From NCBI RefSeq assembly GCF_000577615.1, contig NZ_CBXX010000034.1, positions 22,505 through 86,504 on the forward strand: DNA of 64,000 bases, in the 5' to 3' direction. Below the pieces are notes generated by a model that did not search any database, was not told the DNA's origin, and saw only the letters and a list, made by a program, of their open reading frames with translations. Below are positions 19,813 to 28,686 of the stretch, piece after piece (position 1 is the stretch's first letter; each line of letters opens with the position of its first letter). This stretch comes from Herbaspirillum sp. RV1423. Its GTDB lineage: Bacteria > Pseudomonadota > Gammaproteobacteria > Burkholderiales > Burkholderiaceae_D. A program made the translations under genes and the position numbers.

Positions 19813-19904
19813 GAATGACTCTGAAGCGGTGAATCGGGAGGCGGAATGTGTTGTTATGGAGTGTCAGTAAGGCAGCCGGGAAATCGCCCGGCGCCTTAGC
19901 ACTC

Positions 19905-19978
19905 TGGAGCGGGTGAAGGGGATCGAACCCTCGTCGTAAGCTTGGGAAGCTTCTGCTCTACCATTGAGCTACACCCGC
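19905..19978 (-). tRNA. tRNA-Gly with anticodon CCC
   Basis: The minus strand folds into a cloverleaf: acceptor GCGGGTG/CACCCGC, D stem GCTC/GAGC, anticodon arm with loop TTCCCAA (anticodon CCC), T arm AGGGTTCGATCCCCT and an encoded CCA end. The closest pattern is E. coli glyU. It reads toward trmB, and AT-rich foreign-looking DNA begins just upstream of its 5' end. Confidence 0.95.
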
Positions 19979-20246
19979 GTTGGGTACGGATTATACCGGG
20001 TTACGGGTGGTTATTTCTGACGTTGGAAATTGCTGGGGGCGTTACTGGTATGGCCGTGCGCCATTGAAAATAAAGTTGGCGATGTACTTTCAGCTACAAC
20101 GCAAACGTTCATATCGTTTTGTTTTTCCGACGTGAAACGTACGCGCCGGTATCTTTTTTATTGTATTTATTTTTTTATTAAGTAAGTAATAATACAAAAA
20201 AGAAATGAATCGTTGGTACTGACGGATTCATATTATGGAGGGGGAA
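19979..20246. other. AT-rich stretch upstream of tRNA-Gly
   Basis: Base composition falls sharply after about 20080, with long A/T runs (20150-20205). An imperfect inverted repeat, TGAATCGT and ACGGATTCA, lies at about 20204-20231. No gene or integrase was found. Confidence 0.5.
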
Positions 20247-20408
20247 ATGCAACAAGTCCTTAGGCGCAAAGAAAAGCTGTCTATATATCTAGCCAAGACT
20301 TCCGTCATTTCCGACAGTCAACTCATAAAACTAGAAAACGCCAAGAATCCTGTTTCTCTTCGAATGGCAGATGGATCGGCAACTCACAATACATATTTAG
20401 GGTCTTGA
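20247..20408 (+). CDS. Possible small protein of 53 residues
   Basis: An ATG at 20247 is preceded by GGAGGGGG, a strong though closely spaced ribosome site, and opens a 53-codon frame. The peptide is basic at the start (MQQVLRRKEKLSIYLAKTSV) with a stretch SDSQLIKLENAKNP that could be helical. No family is recognised. It lies 350 bases beyond the 3' end of the leftward nuclease operon in the AT-rich region. The evidence is only the ribosome site and the open frame. Confidence 0.3.
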   Translation: MQQVLRRKEKLSIYLAKTSVISDSQLIKLENAKNPVSLRMADGSATHNTYLGS

Positions 20409-20762
20409 ATTATCACTTCTTCGACAGATTTTCTCGCATGCTTCCCAAATGAAATATCCATATATCCCCTTTGTTTGAAATTTGAGATCTACTTTTCATA
20501 AACTTATGTTTTTTATATTAGCCCAGATAGAAATTACCTCGTTGAAACCTTGGTCAAATATAAAATCAATAACCAGAATACTTTGTTGTCAATTCCAGAT
20601 TTCTCGATGATGGTACCCCCCCTCCACGGTCACGAAGGAAATCACATGCAGGCATCAAATAGATTAATGAGCCCATAACCATGTTGTGCCCGCACTCGAA
20701 AATCATCCATTGTTAATTCCTGTGCTTCATATAACTACATCACGAACTTCCAGAGAATACGA
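20409..20762. other. AT-rich intergenic region with no supported gene
   Basis: About 350 bases between the small open frame and the end of the leftward nuclease gene. Nothing recognisable was found; frames in both directions are short and lack ribosome sites. Confidence 0.5.
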
Positions 20763-22664
20763 TTATGCGTGTGCCAACTTATATATATGATCCAATACAA
20801 GTTGGTATTCATCTAAAATTTCGCTGGCCAGTAGATTGTCGAAAAGAAGTGCTTTACTTTGGTTTAAAACACGGGGTTTTTCTTCGAGTTGGACTTTTGA
20901 ATTAATCCATTTCTCAATGGCATGTAGCTTCCCTTTTCGATCGGATAAATCTTGTAGTGTTAGTTCTGGCAAATTTGGAAATTCATTCTTTAGTATTTTC
21001 AATTTTTCTATAATAATTTCTGAATTTATAAAATCTTCAGACGTTATAAAACTAGAGTTTCCAGTTAGGTCTTCATAAGTTAACCATTCTCCATACATCT
21101 TAGCTTCCATATGTCTCTTCTTTTGCTCTTTCGCAGGAGCATCGGAGTCGGTAACTATTAGCAGTTTTCGTAGTGCAAGCTCAATAAGCGGAGCTATATT
21201 TCGAACATCCTTTACACCCTCGGCATGGCAGATGCTGATATTTTTATCGGCTTCAAGGATGTCTTTGTTACTAGCGTGCTGTTTCAAATATTTCTCTTTT
21301 GAAATTTGAAATAATTTTTTATCTCTCCAGCCTTCAAACAGCAAATTTTTTGGCTTAAGAATTTCCATCAATGAAAATCCGATAGCTTTGTATATGACTT
21401 CCTCGTCCTGGATTTTCGATGTTTCAGCATCACTTAGTGTAGTAATTTCTTCTTTTTTCTCGACTATCAAATGTCTACCAATGTTTTCTTTATCAATCAT
21501 AAAGATTGAGTGAGTGCTATACACTACATAATTCGATTGAGAGATTTTTATCAATTCTCCCATAAGATTTCTGGCGCCAGTGGGGTGCAAACCGATTTCT
21601 GGTTCGTCAATAAGAATTAATGTATTTGATATTTTCTTTGTGCTTACTTTAGTTGAAATTAGCAACAAGAAACTGATGAATCGTTTAAACGCTTCGCTTC
21701 TTTGCAAGAAATCAAAGTTGATTTTTTGATCTTTTACTATCGGAAGAATCAATCCTCCATCTGGATGAAATTCAATAGATATATCCTTGTGATCCTTCCA
21801 AACAGAGCGAACATATGAGGTAGTTTTTTGGCTAACATTTTGCAGCAGATTTAGTAAATTTTGTCGAGTTTTTTGCCTGGCTTTTTGTAGTACTTCGCCA
21901 GGATTTGCGTAGCCAGCCATTTCAAAACAATTTTTTAGCGGGATGCAACTATCTGGATTCGATTGAAACGATTCCATATCGACTTGGCCAGGAAGGAGAT
22001 TCTGTTCTTCATAACGCCAATATAAACACTCAGGCAATTGAGCCGCTACCATTTTCCCAATTTCACGACCGATCTCTGTTTCAATATCGTCGAATAACAA
22101 ATCAGTGAATTCGGTCGGAGAGGCTAGTTCAGATTTCGAATGAAAGAAAATGGGAGAATTTTCGAGTGTACTGTCATTGTCCGAAGTAGTATTTCTCTTC
22201 CTCCAGCCATCATGAATTTTAATTTCCGAATTGTAAGTAGAGTAGAACGAGCTGTATCTCTTTGAATTAATAATATCAACTAAATAGAGACCATCCCCGC
22301 TTTTTAGATCACAGAACTCCTTAAGCGTCAGAGTTCTTCCTTCAAAAATAATAATAGGATTGACCAAATCCTTGGTGTTAAATTTTATGGCAACAAGTTC
22401 GTAAACTTTTCTAATCTCTTCTTCCGTTAAACTAAACCTAAAAAAGACATCACTATCTTGTATTGGTTCTTCATCATTTTTTTCAACTCGTTTATCTGCG
22501 ACGTCAATTTTTTCTTCCTTGGAAAGAAGTGCTAGTGCTTTCAGGACATTAGATTTTCCTGATTCATTTATGCCGACGAGTACTCGAGCTCGATCCTGTG
22601 TAAATTGAATGTGCTCATATTTAATAGAGCGAAAATTATGGATACTTACGGATGTTAGTTGCAT
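20763..22664 (-). CDS. OLD-family ATP-dependent nuclease (AAA ATPase plus Toprim)
   Basis: A 633-residue protein. The N-terminus has the SMC/RecF-like ABC ATPase start TSVSIHNFRSIKYEHIQF and Walker A GINESGKSNVLKAL. The ATPase closes with LILIDEPEIGLHP (Walker B) and VVYSTHSIFMI. A Toprim-like nuclease part follows, with LLFEGWRDKKLF (catalytic Glu) and LLIVTDSDAP (the DxD motif). Class 1 OLD proteins have this layout and several act in phage defence. Its base composition is far more AT-rich than that of flanking genes. It stands 73 bases downstream of a membrane-protein gene on the same strand, probably as an operon. Confidence 0.85.
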   Translation of the reverse strand: MQLTSVSIHNFRSIKYEHIQFTQDRARVLVGINESGKSNVLKALALLSKEEKIDVADKRVEKNDEEPIQDSDVFFRFSLTEEEIRKVYELVAIKFNTKDLVNPIIIFEGRTLTLKEFCDLKSGDGLYLVDIINSKRYSSFYSTYNSEIKIHDGWRKRNTTSDNDSTLENSPIFFHSKSELASPTEFTDLLFDDIETEIGREIGKMVAAQLPECLYWRYEEQNLLPGQVDMESFQSNPDSCIPLKNCFEMAGYANPGEVLQKARQKTRQNLLNLLQNVSQKTTSYVRSVWKDHKDISIEFHPDGGLILPIVKDQKINFDFLQRSEAFKRFISFLLLISTKVSTKKISNTLILIDEPEIGLHPTGARNLMGELIKISQSNYVVYSTHSIFMIDKENIGRHLIVEKKEEITTLSDAETSKIQDEEVIYKAIGFSLMEILKPKNLLFEGWRDKKLFQISKEKYLKQHASNKDILEADKNISICHAEGVKDVRNIAPLIELALRKLLIVTDSDAPAKEQKKRHMEAKMYGEWLTYEDLTGNSSFITSEDFINSEIIIEKLKILKNEFPNLPELTLQDLSDRKGKLHAIEKWINSKVQLEEKPRVLNQSKALLFDNLLASEILDEYQLVLDHIYKLAHA

Positions 22665-22737
22665 ATTTCCCCCAATTAATTTTCAATCTGCGAATTTTCA
22701 ATCTTTGTGAAATATGTATATTTCACACTACTTTTGT

Positions 22738-23583
22738 TTAATGGATTAATTTGTAGAGATAACCGGAAGAAAATGCCCATCCCAATCCGAGGAAAAAAAT
22801 GACAAAAAATGTATTTCCTATAGTGCTAAAACGTTCTGTGATTAATGCTAATCTCATCCAAAATCGACCGTCAGCATTTCGTGTATTGGAAAGTGACACA
22901 TAGAAGACGCACTGCAATAGAGAAATTACTGAGCAAATTAAAATACATAAAAACGCAGTCATATCAAACAAGAGCCAAGACACATATTCATTGCCCAATG
23001 CCTTAAAAAATGAAAACGCTCCTGTAAGAACGAGATTCAAACTCAACGGGCCATTATCCAATAAATCATGGGCATATTTAACGACGGTTGGATTGATTGC
23101 TCTGTAGGCCATATCCGTCAACCAAAAGCAAATTATAGATACTAGCGATGGAAAAATGGCATGCAACCACCATTGTTGATTTGTGAATTGTCCTGTAACG
23201 ACGGCAAGGATTGACGCTGTCACAGAAAACATTGCAACAGCTAAGATGAAGAAGGAGAGTAAATTCGCAATTTGAGGTAAAAAGGCTGAGAACAAAAATA
23301 ACACGACAAGCAGAAAAATGCCGCCGAAGATCAGTAGTTCTCCTGAGCTGCCGTTTGATTTCGACGACTGTGGAGCATGATAGTGATGGTGGTGAATATC
23401 ACGAGTAGGGCGCTCCAGTCGATCCCAAATTTCCTTGGGTGACTTACGACTAATTCCGCTGTCTGGTGGCAGTCTCTTCCCTAAACTAGAGAAAATGACT
23501 GCGACAATAAAACCAACTAATGGACCGCCGACATAAGCTTCAAAATGAGCGTTCCCTAATACATTCCCTAATGCTTCCAACAT
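22738..23583 (-). CDS. Membrane protein of unknown function, upstream of the OLD nuclease
   Basis: A 281-residue protein with about five to six hydrophobic segments: one near residues 15-35, a pair at about 85-130, and others around 145-165, 215-235 and 255-275. A cytoplasmic-looking region before residue 80 holds a histidine run (IHHHHYHAP) and Ser/Lys-rich residues. No enzyme motif is visible. ATG at 23583 is preferred because AAAGG lies eight bases upstream; a GTG two codons earlier is possible. Together with the nuclease gene it forms an AT-rich two-gene unit. I do not recognise the family. Confidence 0.6.
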   Translation of the reverse strand: MLEALGNVLGNAHFEAYVGGPLVGFIVAVIFSSLGKRLPPDSGISRKSPKEIWDRLERPTRDIHHHHYHAPQSSKSNGSSGELLIFGGIFLLVVLFLFSAFLPQIANLLSFFILAVAMFSVTASILAVVTGQFTNQQWWLHAIFPSLVSIICFWLTDMAYRAINPTVVKYAHDLLDNGPLSLNLVLTGAFSFFKALGNEYVSWLLFDMTAFLCILICSVISLLQCVFYVSLSNTRNADGRFWMRLALITERFSTIGNTFFVIFFLGLGWAFSSGYLYKLIH

Positions 23584-24189
23584 ATGCACGACCTTTCGAT
23601 AGTTTTGGTTATTGTTAGATTCCTCTGGTTATGACCGCTTTTTCTGTGGTGTCCGGAGGTGAAAAGCGTAAAAGCATTTTGCAAGGAAAGATTGTAAGGC
23701 AAGTAGAAGAAGAAAATAAACAATTCAATTTTTTCAGCATTCATTCTTTATCACAACGCTATTCTCTTGAAGCTCATCATATAGCGATGTGAAGTGCGAG
23801 AATCAGCGAGGGAAAATAAGTGGCAATCGAACGGGTCTCTTTTGTATCGCGACAGTCTTGATTCGAGTCTATTGGGTACCAGAAAATTCATTGCTATTGT
23901 GTGCCCATAGTACGAATGAAATGTCCTCAATGGACTTGATCAAGTGTATGCGCTTCATGTTAAAGCGTCGCACATACTACGCAACTGGATGCCCAGCTTG
24001 TGTACAAATGTGCATCTCTACCCGGTATAATTTTTGTCCGCCGCGCATTACATGAAACAGCTTTCTCCTTCATTAATTTCTCCCACCAGAAATGCCCTTG
24101 AATAAATTCACCTTCCGAAAATTACAGCCCACCGTTACACCAGAGATTTACGACATTCGCTTCTCTTGCGTAGAACAGGGCCGTTCATC
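23584..24189. other. Intergenic region between two divergent blocks
   Basis: About 600 bases separating the leftward nuclease operon from the rightward sensor cluster. A TATAAT at about 24026-24031 could be a -10 element for the rightward genes, but no good -35 partner was identified. An 88-codon frame at 23789-24055 shows no protein-like features. Confidence 0.45.
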
Positions 24190-24672
24190 ATGAAGCACTT
24201 CATCGCCGCTATATTGTTGGCTTTCAGTTCTAGTCTTGCCTTTGGTGCAGAGCTGGTTTTGGATGTGTCGGGAAAAATAACGAATTACACCGATCAAAAA
24301 AGCAAGCTCTACCATTTCAACGAGCGTGATCTGCTCTCCATGAAGAAATACAGTATTCGCACTTCCACGAACTGGACTGGTGTCGAAAAGTTTGACGGGT
24401 TCTTGCTTGCAGATCTATTGGACAAGGTTGGTGCAACTGGCAGCAACCTGGAAATCCATTGCCTGGACGGCTATCAATACACGATTCCTGTTTCGGACGT
24501 CGCGCGCTACAAGCTCATTCTTGCGTATGAACGTCAAGGAAAGCGTATGGGCGTCAAAGAATTGGGGCCGCTTGGATTGATCTATCCCAAAGATCAATAT
24601 CCGGCAGAATTAAATAATGCCGCCACCGATGCAAAATTCACCTGGCAAGTATCGAAAATCATCGTCAAATGA
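24190..24672 (+). CDS. Periplasmic protein with sulfite-oxidase-type (molybdopterin-domain) fold
   Basis: A 160-residue protein with signal peptide (residues 1-20, KHFIAAILLAFSSSLAFGAE). The mature part follows the Oxidored_molyb pattern: DGFLLADLLDKVGATG, IHCLDGYQYTIPVSD, YKLILAYERQGKRMGVKELGPLGLIYP. It lacks the larger N-terminal part and the ligand Cys of true enzymes, so it is probably not a redox enzyme; single-domain versions stand next to sensor kinase genes and may act as extracytoplasmic ligand binders. A four-base ATGA overlap couples it to the following sensor gene. The ATG at 24190 gives the signal peptide directly. Confidence 0.7.
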   Translation: MKHFIAAILLAFSSSLAFGAELVLDVSGKITNYTDQKSKLYHFNERDLLSMKKYSIRTSTNWTGVEKFDGFLLADLLDKVGATGSNLEIHCLDGYQYTIPVSDVARYKLILAYERQGKRMGVKELGPLGLIYPKDQYPAELNNAATDAKFTWQVSKIIVK

Positions 24673-25271
24673 CACTTAATCTCTTCAAGAAAAAAGGCAT
24701 CGTTGCTGCTTACTACCTATTCACGATCAGTACGGTATTTGTCGTGCTTGTCAATTTTTGTTCGGCCACAAAATTCTTCCCTTCATTGGATAGCTATTCG
24801 ACGATTGAGCAGATGCATCTCCCGCTTGAGCAATTTTTCTTTGCCGTAGTCAGTGACCGAGAAAAAGACAAGCAAGAGATTGAAACCAAGTTCAACATTT
24901 TTTACTCGAGATTCGCGCTTCATGCCTACGATTCTCCACGCAGTCACGACTTTATGAAAAGCAAAGAGTATCGCGACGTAATGGCGACGCTTATTCAGGA
25001 TGTGGATTTTTTCCAAAAAAATATTGCGACGTTAAGAGACCTTGCAGTACCAGAAAAATCACAGATCATTGAGAAGATGTTAGGCATGCGAAGCATGATG
25101 TTCAATCTGAGCAATATCGTGTACGAGATACAAATAGAGCAATATCAAAAGACGCTCGATCACTTATTTTGGAACAGGTTGGCGTTGGCTATTTACATTG
25201 CCGCGGTTGTTTGTTCTGGCGTATTGTTATGCATCGGTATGCGGCACAAATCATCATCAAATGATCTTTAA
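24669..25271 (+). CDS. Kinase-less sensor protein, paralogue of the adjacent histidine kinase input domain
   Basis: A 200-residue membrane protein with helices at about 10-30 and 170-192 and a helical periplasmic domain between them. It aligns over its whole length with residues 1-200 of the next gene: IEQMHLPLEQFFFAVVSDRE versus IHQMHVTLEQFFFAMASGQE, and YDSPRSHDFM versus YESPRSHDFL. It stops after the second helix, where the kinase continues into its transmitter, so it keeps only the input module. It overlaps the gene before by four bases and the kinase gene by eleven. Confidence 0.75.
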   Translation: MTLNLFKKKGIVAAYYLFTISTVFVVLVNFCSATKFFPSLDSYSTIEQMHLPLEQFFFAVVSDREKDKQEIETKFNIFYSRFALHAYDSPRSHDFMKSKEYRDVMATLIQDVDFFQKNIATLRDLAVPEKSQIIEKMLGMRSMMFNLSNIVYEIQIEQYQKTLDHLFWNRLALAIYIAAVVCSGVLLCIGMRHKSSSNDL

Positions 25272-26583
25272 TTTTCTTAAGAAGAAAAGCGTTGTCGTTG
25301 TTTATTGCCTGTTTGCGGCCATCTCCAGCACGATATTTGTCGTGCTCATCAATCTTTTATCTGCAACGAAGTCTCTGCCGGAATTAGATAACTATTCTGC
25401 GATTCACCAAATGCACGTCACGCTTGAGCAATTTTTCTTCGCAATGGCCAGTGGACAAGAAAAAGACAAACGAGACATTCAAGAAAAGTTCGACATCTTT
25501 TACTCAAAATTCGTGCTCCAGGCCTACGAGTCTCCGCGCAGCCACGATTTTCTAAAGGGCAAAGCATATCGGGACGTGATGGCTGCACTTATTCAGGATG
25601 TGGAATTTTTCCAGAAAAATATGAGTCCCTTGGGAAGCGTCACAGCGGAAGAAAAAACTAAGATCATTGAAGAGATATTGGCCATGCGAGGGAGGATGCT
25701 CAATTTAAGCAATGTGGCGTATGAGACGCAAATAAATCAATACCAGGGAACACTTAATCATCTGTTCTGGAACAGGGCGATGGCATTGGCGATCTATGTT
25801 GTGACCGTCATATGTTCGGGGATATTGCTATTCGTAGGCATGCGCTATAAGCAGATTGCGAAAGAGTCGGCCGAGACTGTGCGAATGAAAAACCTCTTCG
25901 TTTCCGCCGTCAATCATGAGTTGCGCCCACCGATTCAATCATTGGTCCATGCAGCAAAAGCCTTGTCGATGAAGGTAAGCGAAAAGGACACCGTACTCAT
26001 TGACATTCTGAATCGTGCGACCGAGAAGATCGTTTTGAAGATGCGGGAATTTGGTGACTACTCGCGACTGGAAATCAACAAAATAGAGACCTCGAATGAA
26101 AAATTCCTGGTGTCTGATCTTCTCGATGACGCATCAAAAAATTTTTCTCATGCCGCCACCGCAAAGGGCATCGATTTTAATGTCAAGAATGCTTGCGATG
26201 AGGACGAGGTCAATGCTGATCGATTGCACATTCAACAGATATTGGCGCTCCTGATTGGGAATGCCATTAAATTTACCAACGAGGGAGAAATTGTCGTATC
26301 GGCGATGACCGGGAAAAAGAATGGACGTGATGTGCTTGTGTTCGATATTGCTGATACGGGCGTGGGCATTGGTGTCTCTGATTTGTCCAAGATATTTGAT
26401 CCGTTTTTTCAGATCAATAACAATCTAAACAATGCCGGAAGCGGCCTCGGGCTGACGATGGTGAAACAAATGACCACCTTGTTAAAGGGAGATATTTCTG
26501 TGAGAAGCAAGGAAGGTAAGGGCACGACCTTCACTGTGCAGATTCCCGTAGGTTTCTTGACTAAGAAAAAAACAGACGTTTAA
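25261..26583 (+). CDS. Membrane sensor histidine kinase
   Basis: A 440-residue kinase. Two membrane helices (about 10-30 and 175-197) flank a helical periplasmic domain. The transmitter follows: H box FVSAVNHELRPPIQSL (phospho-His near residue 220), N box IGNAIKFTNEGEI, G1 DIADTGVGIG, F box FDPFFQI and G2 GSGLGLTMVKQ, all intact. The ATG at 25261 matches the start of its paralogue; a longer frame upstream is not supported. No receiver domain is attached. The likely partner is the convergent HTH-receiver gene, whose coding end overlaps this one by 23 bases. Confidence 0.92.
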   Translation: MIFNFLKKKSVVVVYCLFAAISSTIFVVLINLLSATKSLPELDNYSAIHQMHVTLEQFFFAMASGQEKDKRDIQEKFDIFYSKFVLQAYESPRSHDFLKGKAYRDVMAALIQDVEFFQKNMSPLGSVTAEEKTKIIEEILAMRGRMLNLSNVAYETQINQYQGTLNHLFWNRAMALAIYVVTVICSGILLFVGMRYKQIAKESAETVRMKNLFVSAVNHELRPPIQSLVHAAKALSMKVSEKDTVLIDILNRATEKIVLKMREFGDYSRLEINKIETSNEKFLVSDLLDDASKNFSHAATAKGIDFNVKNACDEDEVNADRLHIQQILALLIGNAIKFTNEGEIVVSAMTGKKNGRDVLVFDIADTGVGIGVSDLSKIFDPFFQINNNLNNAGSGLGLTMVKQMTTLLKGDISVRSKEGKGTTFTVQIPVGFLTKKKTDV

Positions 26584-27364
26584 AAAATATCGTCACCAGA
26601 ATTTCTGACAGGGCAGGCTTCTCACACACCGTGACGTCATACGCGCGCATCATGTAAGCAAGCTCAGAGTCTTTGACGACGCCGGTTCTGATTTCTCCGG
26701 TGAGAATCACAATCAGCAATTCTTTGGAGAGTTCACGAATTTTGCTGACGACTTCTTCCGCCGTTTTACCCGCGCCAAGAACCCAATCCAACAGGTAGGC
26801 ATCGAAGACTTGCTTTTGAGAAGCAGCCAATATTTCTGTCGGTTTTTGAAACAATCGCGTTTCAATGCCGTGGTCTTCAAATATGCTGGCGAGGGCTAGC
26901 ATGCTGTCTTCTTCGTCGTCCAACAGTGCCACGCAGGGTGGTGGCAGCACTTCCATATTCAACACGGCATAGCTTAATTTTCCCTCGGGGACGTCTTTCC
27001 CCGGTAGCACATACCATTCGTCGTCATTTTTTGTAATCGCCAGATTTTCGAGGGCGGGCTTAGCGAGAGTTTTACCCAGCCTGACCAAGCATCGTTGTGG
27101 AGCCCCTTTGCCCAATAGCACGGCTCTGTGCGCTGAAATTGACGGATCGTGCTCGATCAATGCTGTCAGTGGCTCGTCAAAATAATGACAAATTCTTGTT
27201 AGCTGTTCAGTCGTCCATGACTTTCTACCGCTGAATTTTTGCTGCGTGCTGATGTACTGAAGTCCGATGATCTGAGCGACAGTTTTAATGTGCTCACGTT
27301 CTGCGACGCCATGTTCCCTAAGTAGCTGATGGATGCGTTCGGTGACGCTGGCAATTTTTTTCAT
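26561..27364 (-). CDS. Response regulator with N-terminal HTH (BetR-like) and C-terminal receiver domain
   Basis: A 267-residue protein. Residues 1-70 resemble a BetR/XRE-like helix-turn-helix (TVAQIIGLQYISTQQKFSGRKSWTTEQLTRI). Residues about 140-265 are a CheY-like receiver: acidic pocket VALLDDEED, phospho-acceptor region YLLDWVLG with Asp, ILTGE for the Thr switch and CEKPA for the conserved Lys-Pro. The order, DNA-binding first and receiver last, is the reverse of the common layout. It converges on the histidine kinase gene with overlapping ends, and is probably its partner. Confidence 0.78.
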   Translation of the reverse strand: MKKIASVTERIHQLLREHGVAEREHIKTVAQIIGLQYISTQQKFSGRKSWTTEQLTRICHYFDEPLTALIEHDPSISAHRAVLLGKGAPQRCLVRLGKTLAKPALENLAITKNDDEWYVLPGKDVPEGKLSYAVLNMEVLPPPCVALLDDEEDSMLALASIFEDHGIETRLFQKPTEILAASQKQVFDAYLLDWVLGAGKTAEEVVSKIRELSKELLIVILTGEIRTGVVKDSELAYMMRAYDVTVCEKPALSEILVTIFFKRLFFS

Positions 27365-27636
27365 ACTGGCAATATTGTGTTATTGACAACTAAAATGAAA
27401 GAGAACAACATTGGAACGTTTTTGGAACACTTTAAGAACATAACGCAGGGAAATCGAGTTACGTAAGAATGAGGGATCGTGACTCAGCGTCAGTCCTAAA
27501 AACGTAACGATGGAAGTGTACTGGTGATCTGGGGAAACACAAAACTGTGGTCAACACTTCTTGCGACGAAAAATTCGCGGGAGGAAAAATTTGGCGATCT
27601 TCACATTGAAACTGTTCTAAATTATAGGAGGGATAA

Positions 27637-28005
27637 ATGGACGAACACATAGATTTAACTTTGGACCTGGCAAGGCTGATGAGATTTACCGGGCGCATTG
27701 GCGGCGCCCTTCGTCAATACGGTGATGGTTTGCGGAATGAAGATCAGGAGGTATCAAGAAAATGTCTGCTCCTGTCGAATCTGCTGCTTCATTTCGAACT
27801 GCTGGGTATCGATATCCAGAGAGGCGACTCGGCCATACTGGCTGAGACATGTACCGGGTTGGTCAATGTGTGCCAATTCTATGAACGGAAAAATCCCGGC
27901 TGCACAGCGTTGATAAATTTGAGCGAAGCACGGGATATTTTCCGGGATATCCAGCTAAAAATATCGCCAAAGATGGCCCACATGACACCTAAATTTCGTA
28001 CATGA
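27637..28005 (+). CDS. Conserved hypothetical 122-residue helical protein, copy 1
   Basis: A soluble, helix-rich protein with no signal peptide or known motif; it begins MDEHIDLTLDLARLMRFTGR and ends in basic residues (PKMAHMTPKFRT). TAGGAGGGATAA gives a strong ribosome site. A second copy with about a dozen amino-acid differences is at 32084-32452. The DNA of the two is nearly identical through the coding region and then diverges. I do not recognise the family. The conserved coding sense between copies supports a real gene. Confidence 0.6.
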   Translation: MDEHIDLTLDLARLMRFTGRIGGALRQYGDGLRNEDQEVSRKCLLLSNLLLHFELLGIDIQRGDSAILAETCTGLVNVCQFYERKNPGCTALINLSEARDIFRDIQLKISPKMAHMTPKFRT

Positions 28006-28154
28006 ATTGGGGCAAAGAAGGATGAAGACTCTTTCATCGACATAAGGTCATCAATATGATTTCCGGCATGCCGGCGAAAGCGCGAGGTGATGCGTGCGAG
28101 GTGATGCACGCCATATTCGCATGCCGTCATCGCGCCAGCCGTTAAAATAGCGCT

Positions 28155-28577
28155 TTGCCACAACGGGCCGCTGCCATTCTCACACTCTTCATCGCCGACG
28201 AAGAAGTCGAACTGACTGCCATCCGCGCACAAGGCGCGGGCGGGCAGAACGTCAACAAGGTATCGAGCGCGATACACCTGCGCTTCGATATCCGCGCTTC
28301 GTCCTTGCCGGACGATGTGAAGCAGCGCCTGCTGGCGCTGCGGGATCATCGCGTCAGCAAGGAGGGGGTGATCATCATCAAGGCCCAGGCGCACCGCAGT
28401 CAGGAAAAAAACAAGGCGGACGCCTTGCAGCGTTTGCACGAAATGGTAGCGGTTGTCGCCCGGGTGCCGGTAGTGCGCAGGCCGACCCGTCCCACCCGTG
28501 GTTCGCAGCGCAGACGGCTGCAAACCAAGACACAGCGCGGCGAGATCAAGTCGATGCGCGGAAAAGTGCGTGATTGA
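28155..28577 (+). CDS. arfB: Alternative ribosome-rescue factor / peptidyl-tRNA hydrolase ArfB
   Basis: A protein of up to 140 residues of the release-factor-like family. The catalytic motif [18 protein letters not shown] holds GGQ, which hydrolyses peptidyl-tRNA on stalled ribosomes, and the basic C-terminal tail ([20 protein letters not shown]) enters the empty mRNA channel. The start is odd: no ATG or GTG is available. A TTG at 28155 gives 140 residues, whereas homologues usually begin at the position of [13 protein letters not shown], which here is an ATT codon at 28176. TAAAAT at 28143-28148 may be a promoter -10 element, implying a very short leader. Function is confident, start is not. 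Confidence 0.88.
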   Translation: MPQRAAAILTLFIADEEVELTAIRAQGAGGQNVNKVSSAIHLRFDIRASSLPDDVKQRLLALRDHRVSKEGVIIIKAQAHRSQEKNKADALQRLHEMVAVVARVPVVRRPTRPTRGSQRRRLQTKTQRGEIKSMRGKVRD

Positions 28578-28686
28578 CGCCAGCTACCGCCGTCGACAAG
28601 GCAAAGCCGGTATGGCTTTTGAGTCTGCTCCGGCTATGCCTAAGCGACAGTCGGCATGCTGAACGCATGTTGAAGGATGCACCCGA

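Noticed and set aside
19905..19978. tRNA-Gly as attachment site of an integrative element
   Set aside because: No integrase, no repeat of the tRNA 3' end seen, and the foreign-looking DNA is on the 5' side.
23789..24055. 88-codon open frame in the intergenic region
   Set aside because: No ribosome site, many Cys and Thr in random order, and no similarity to any family that I recognise.
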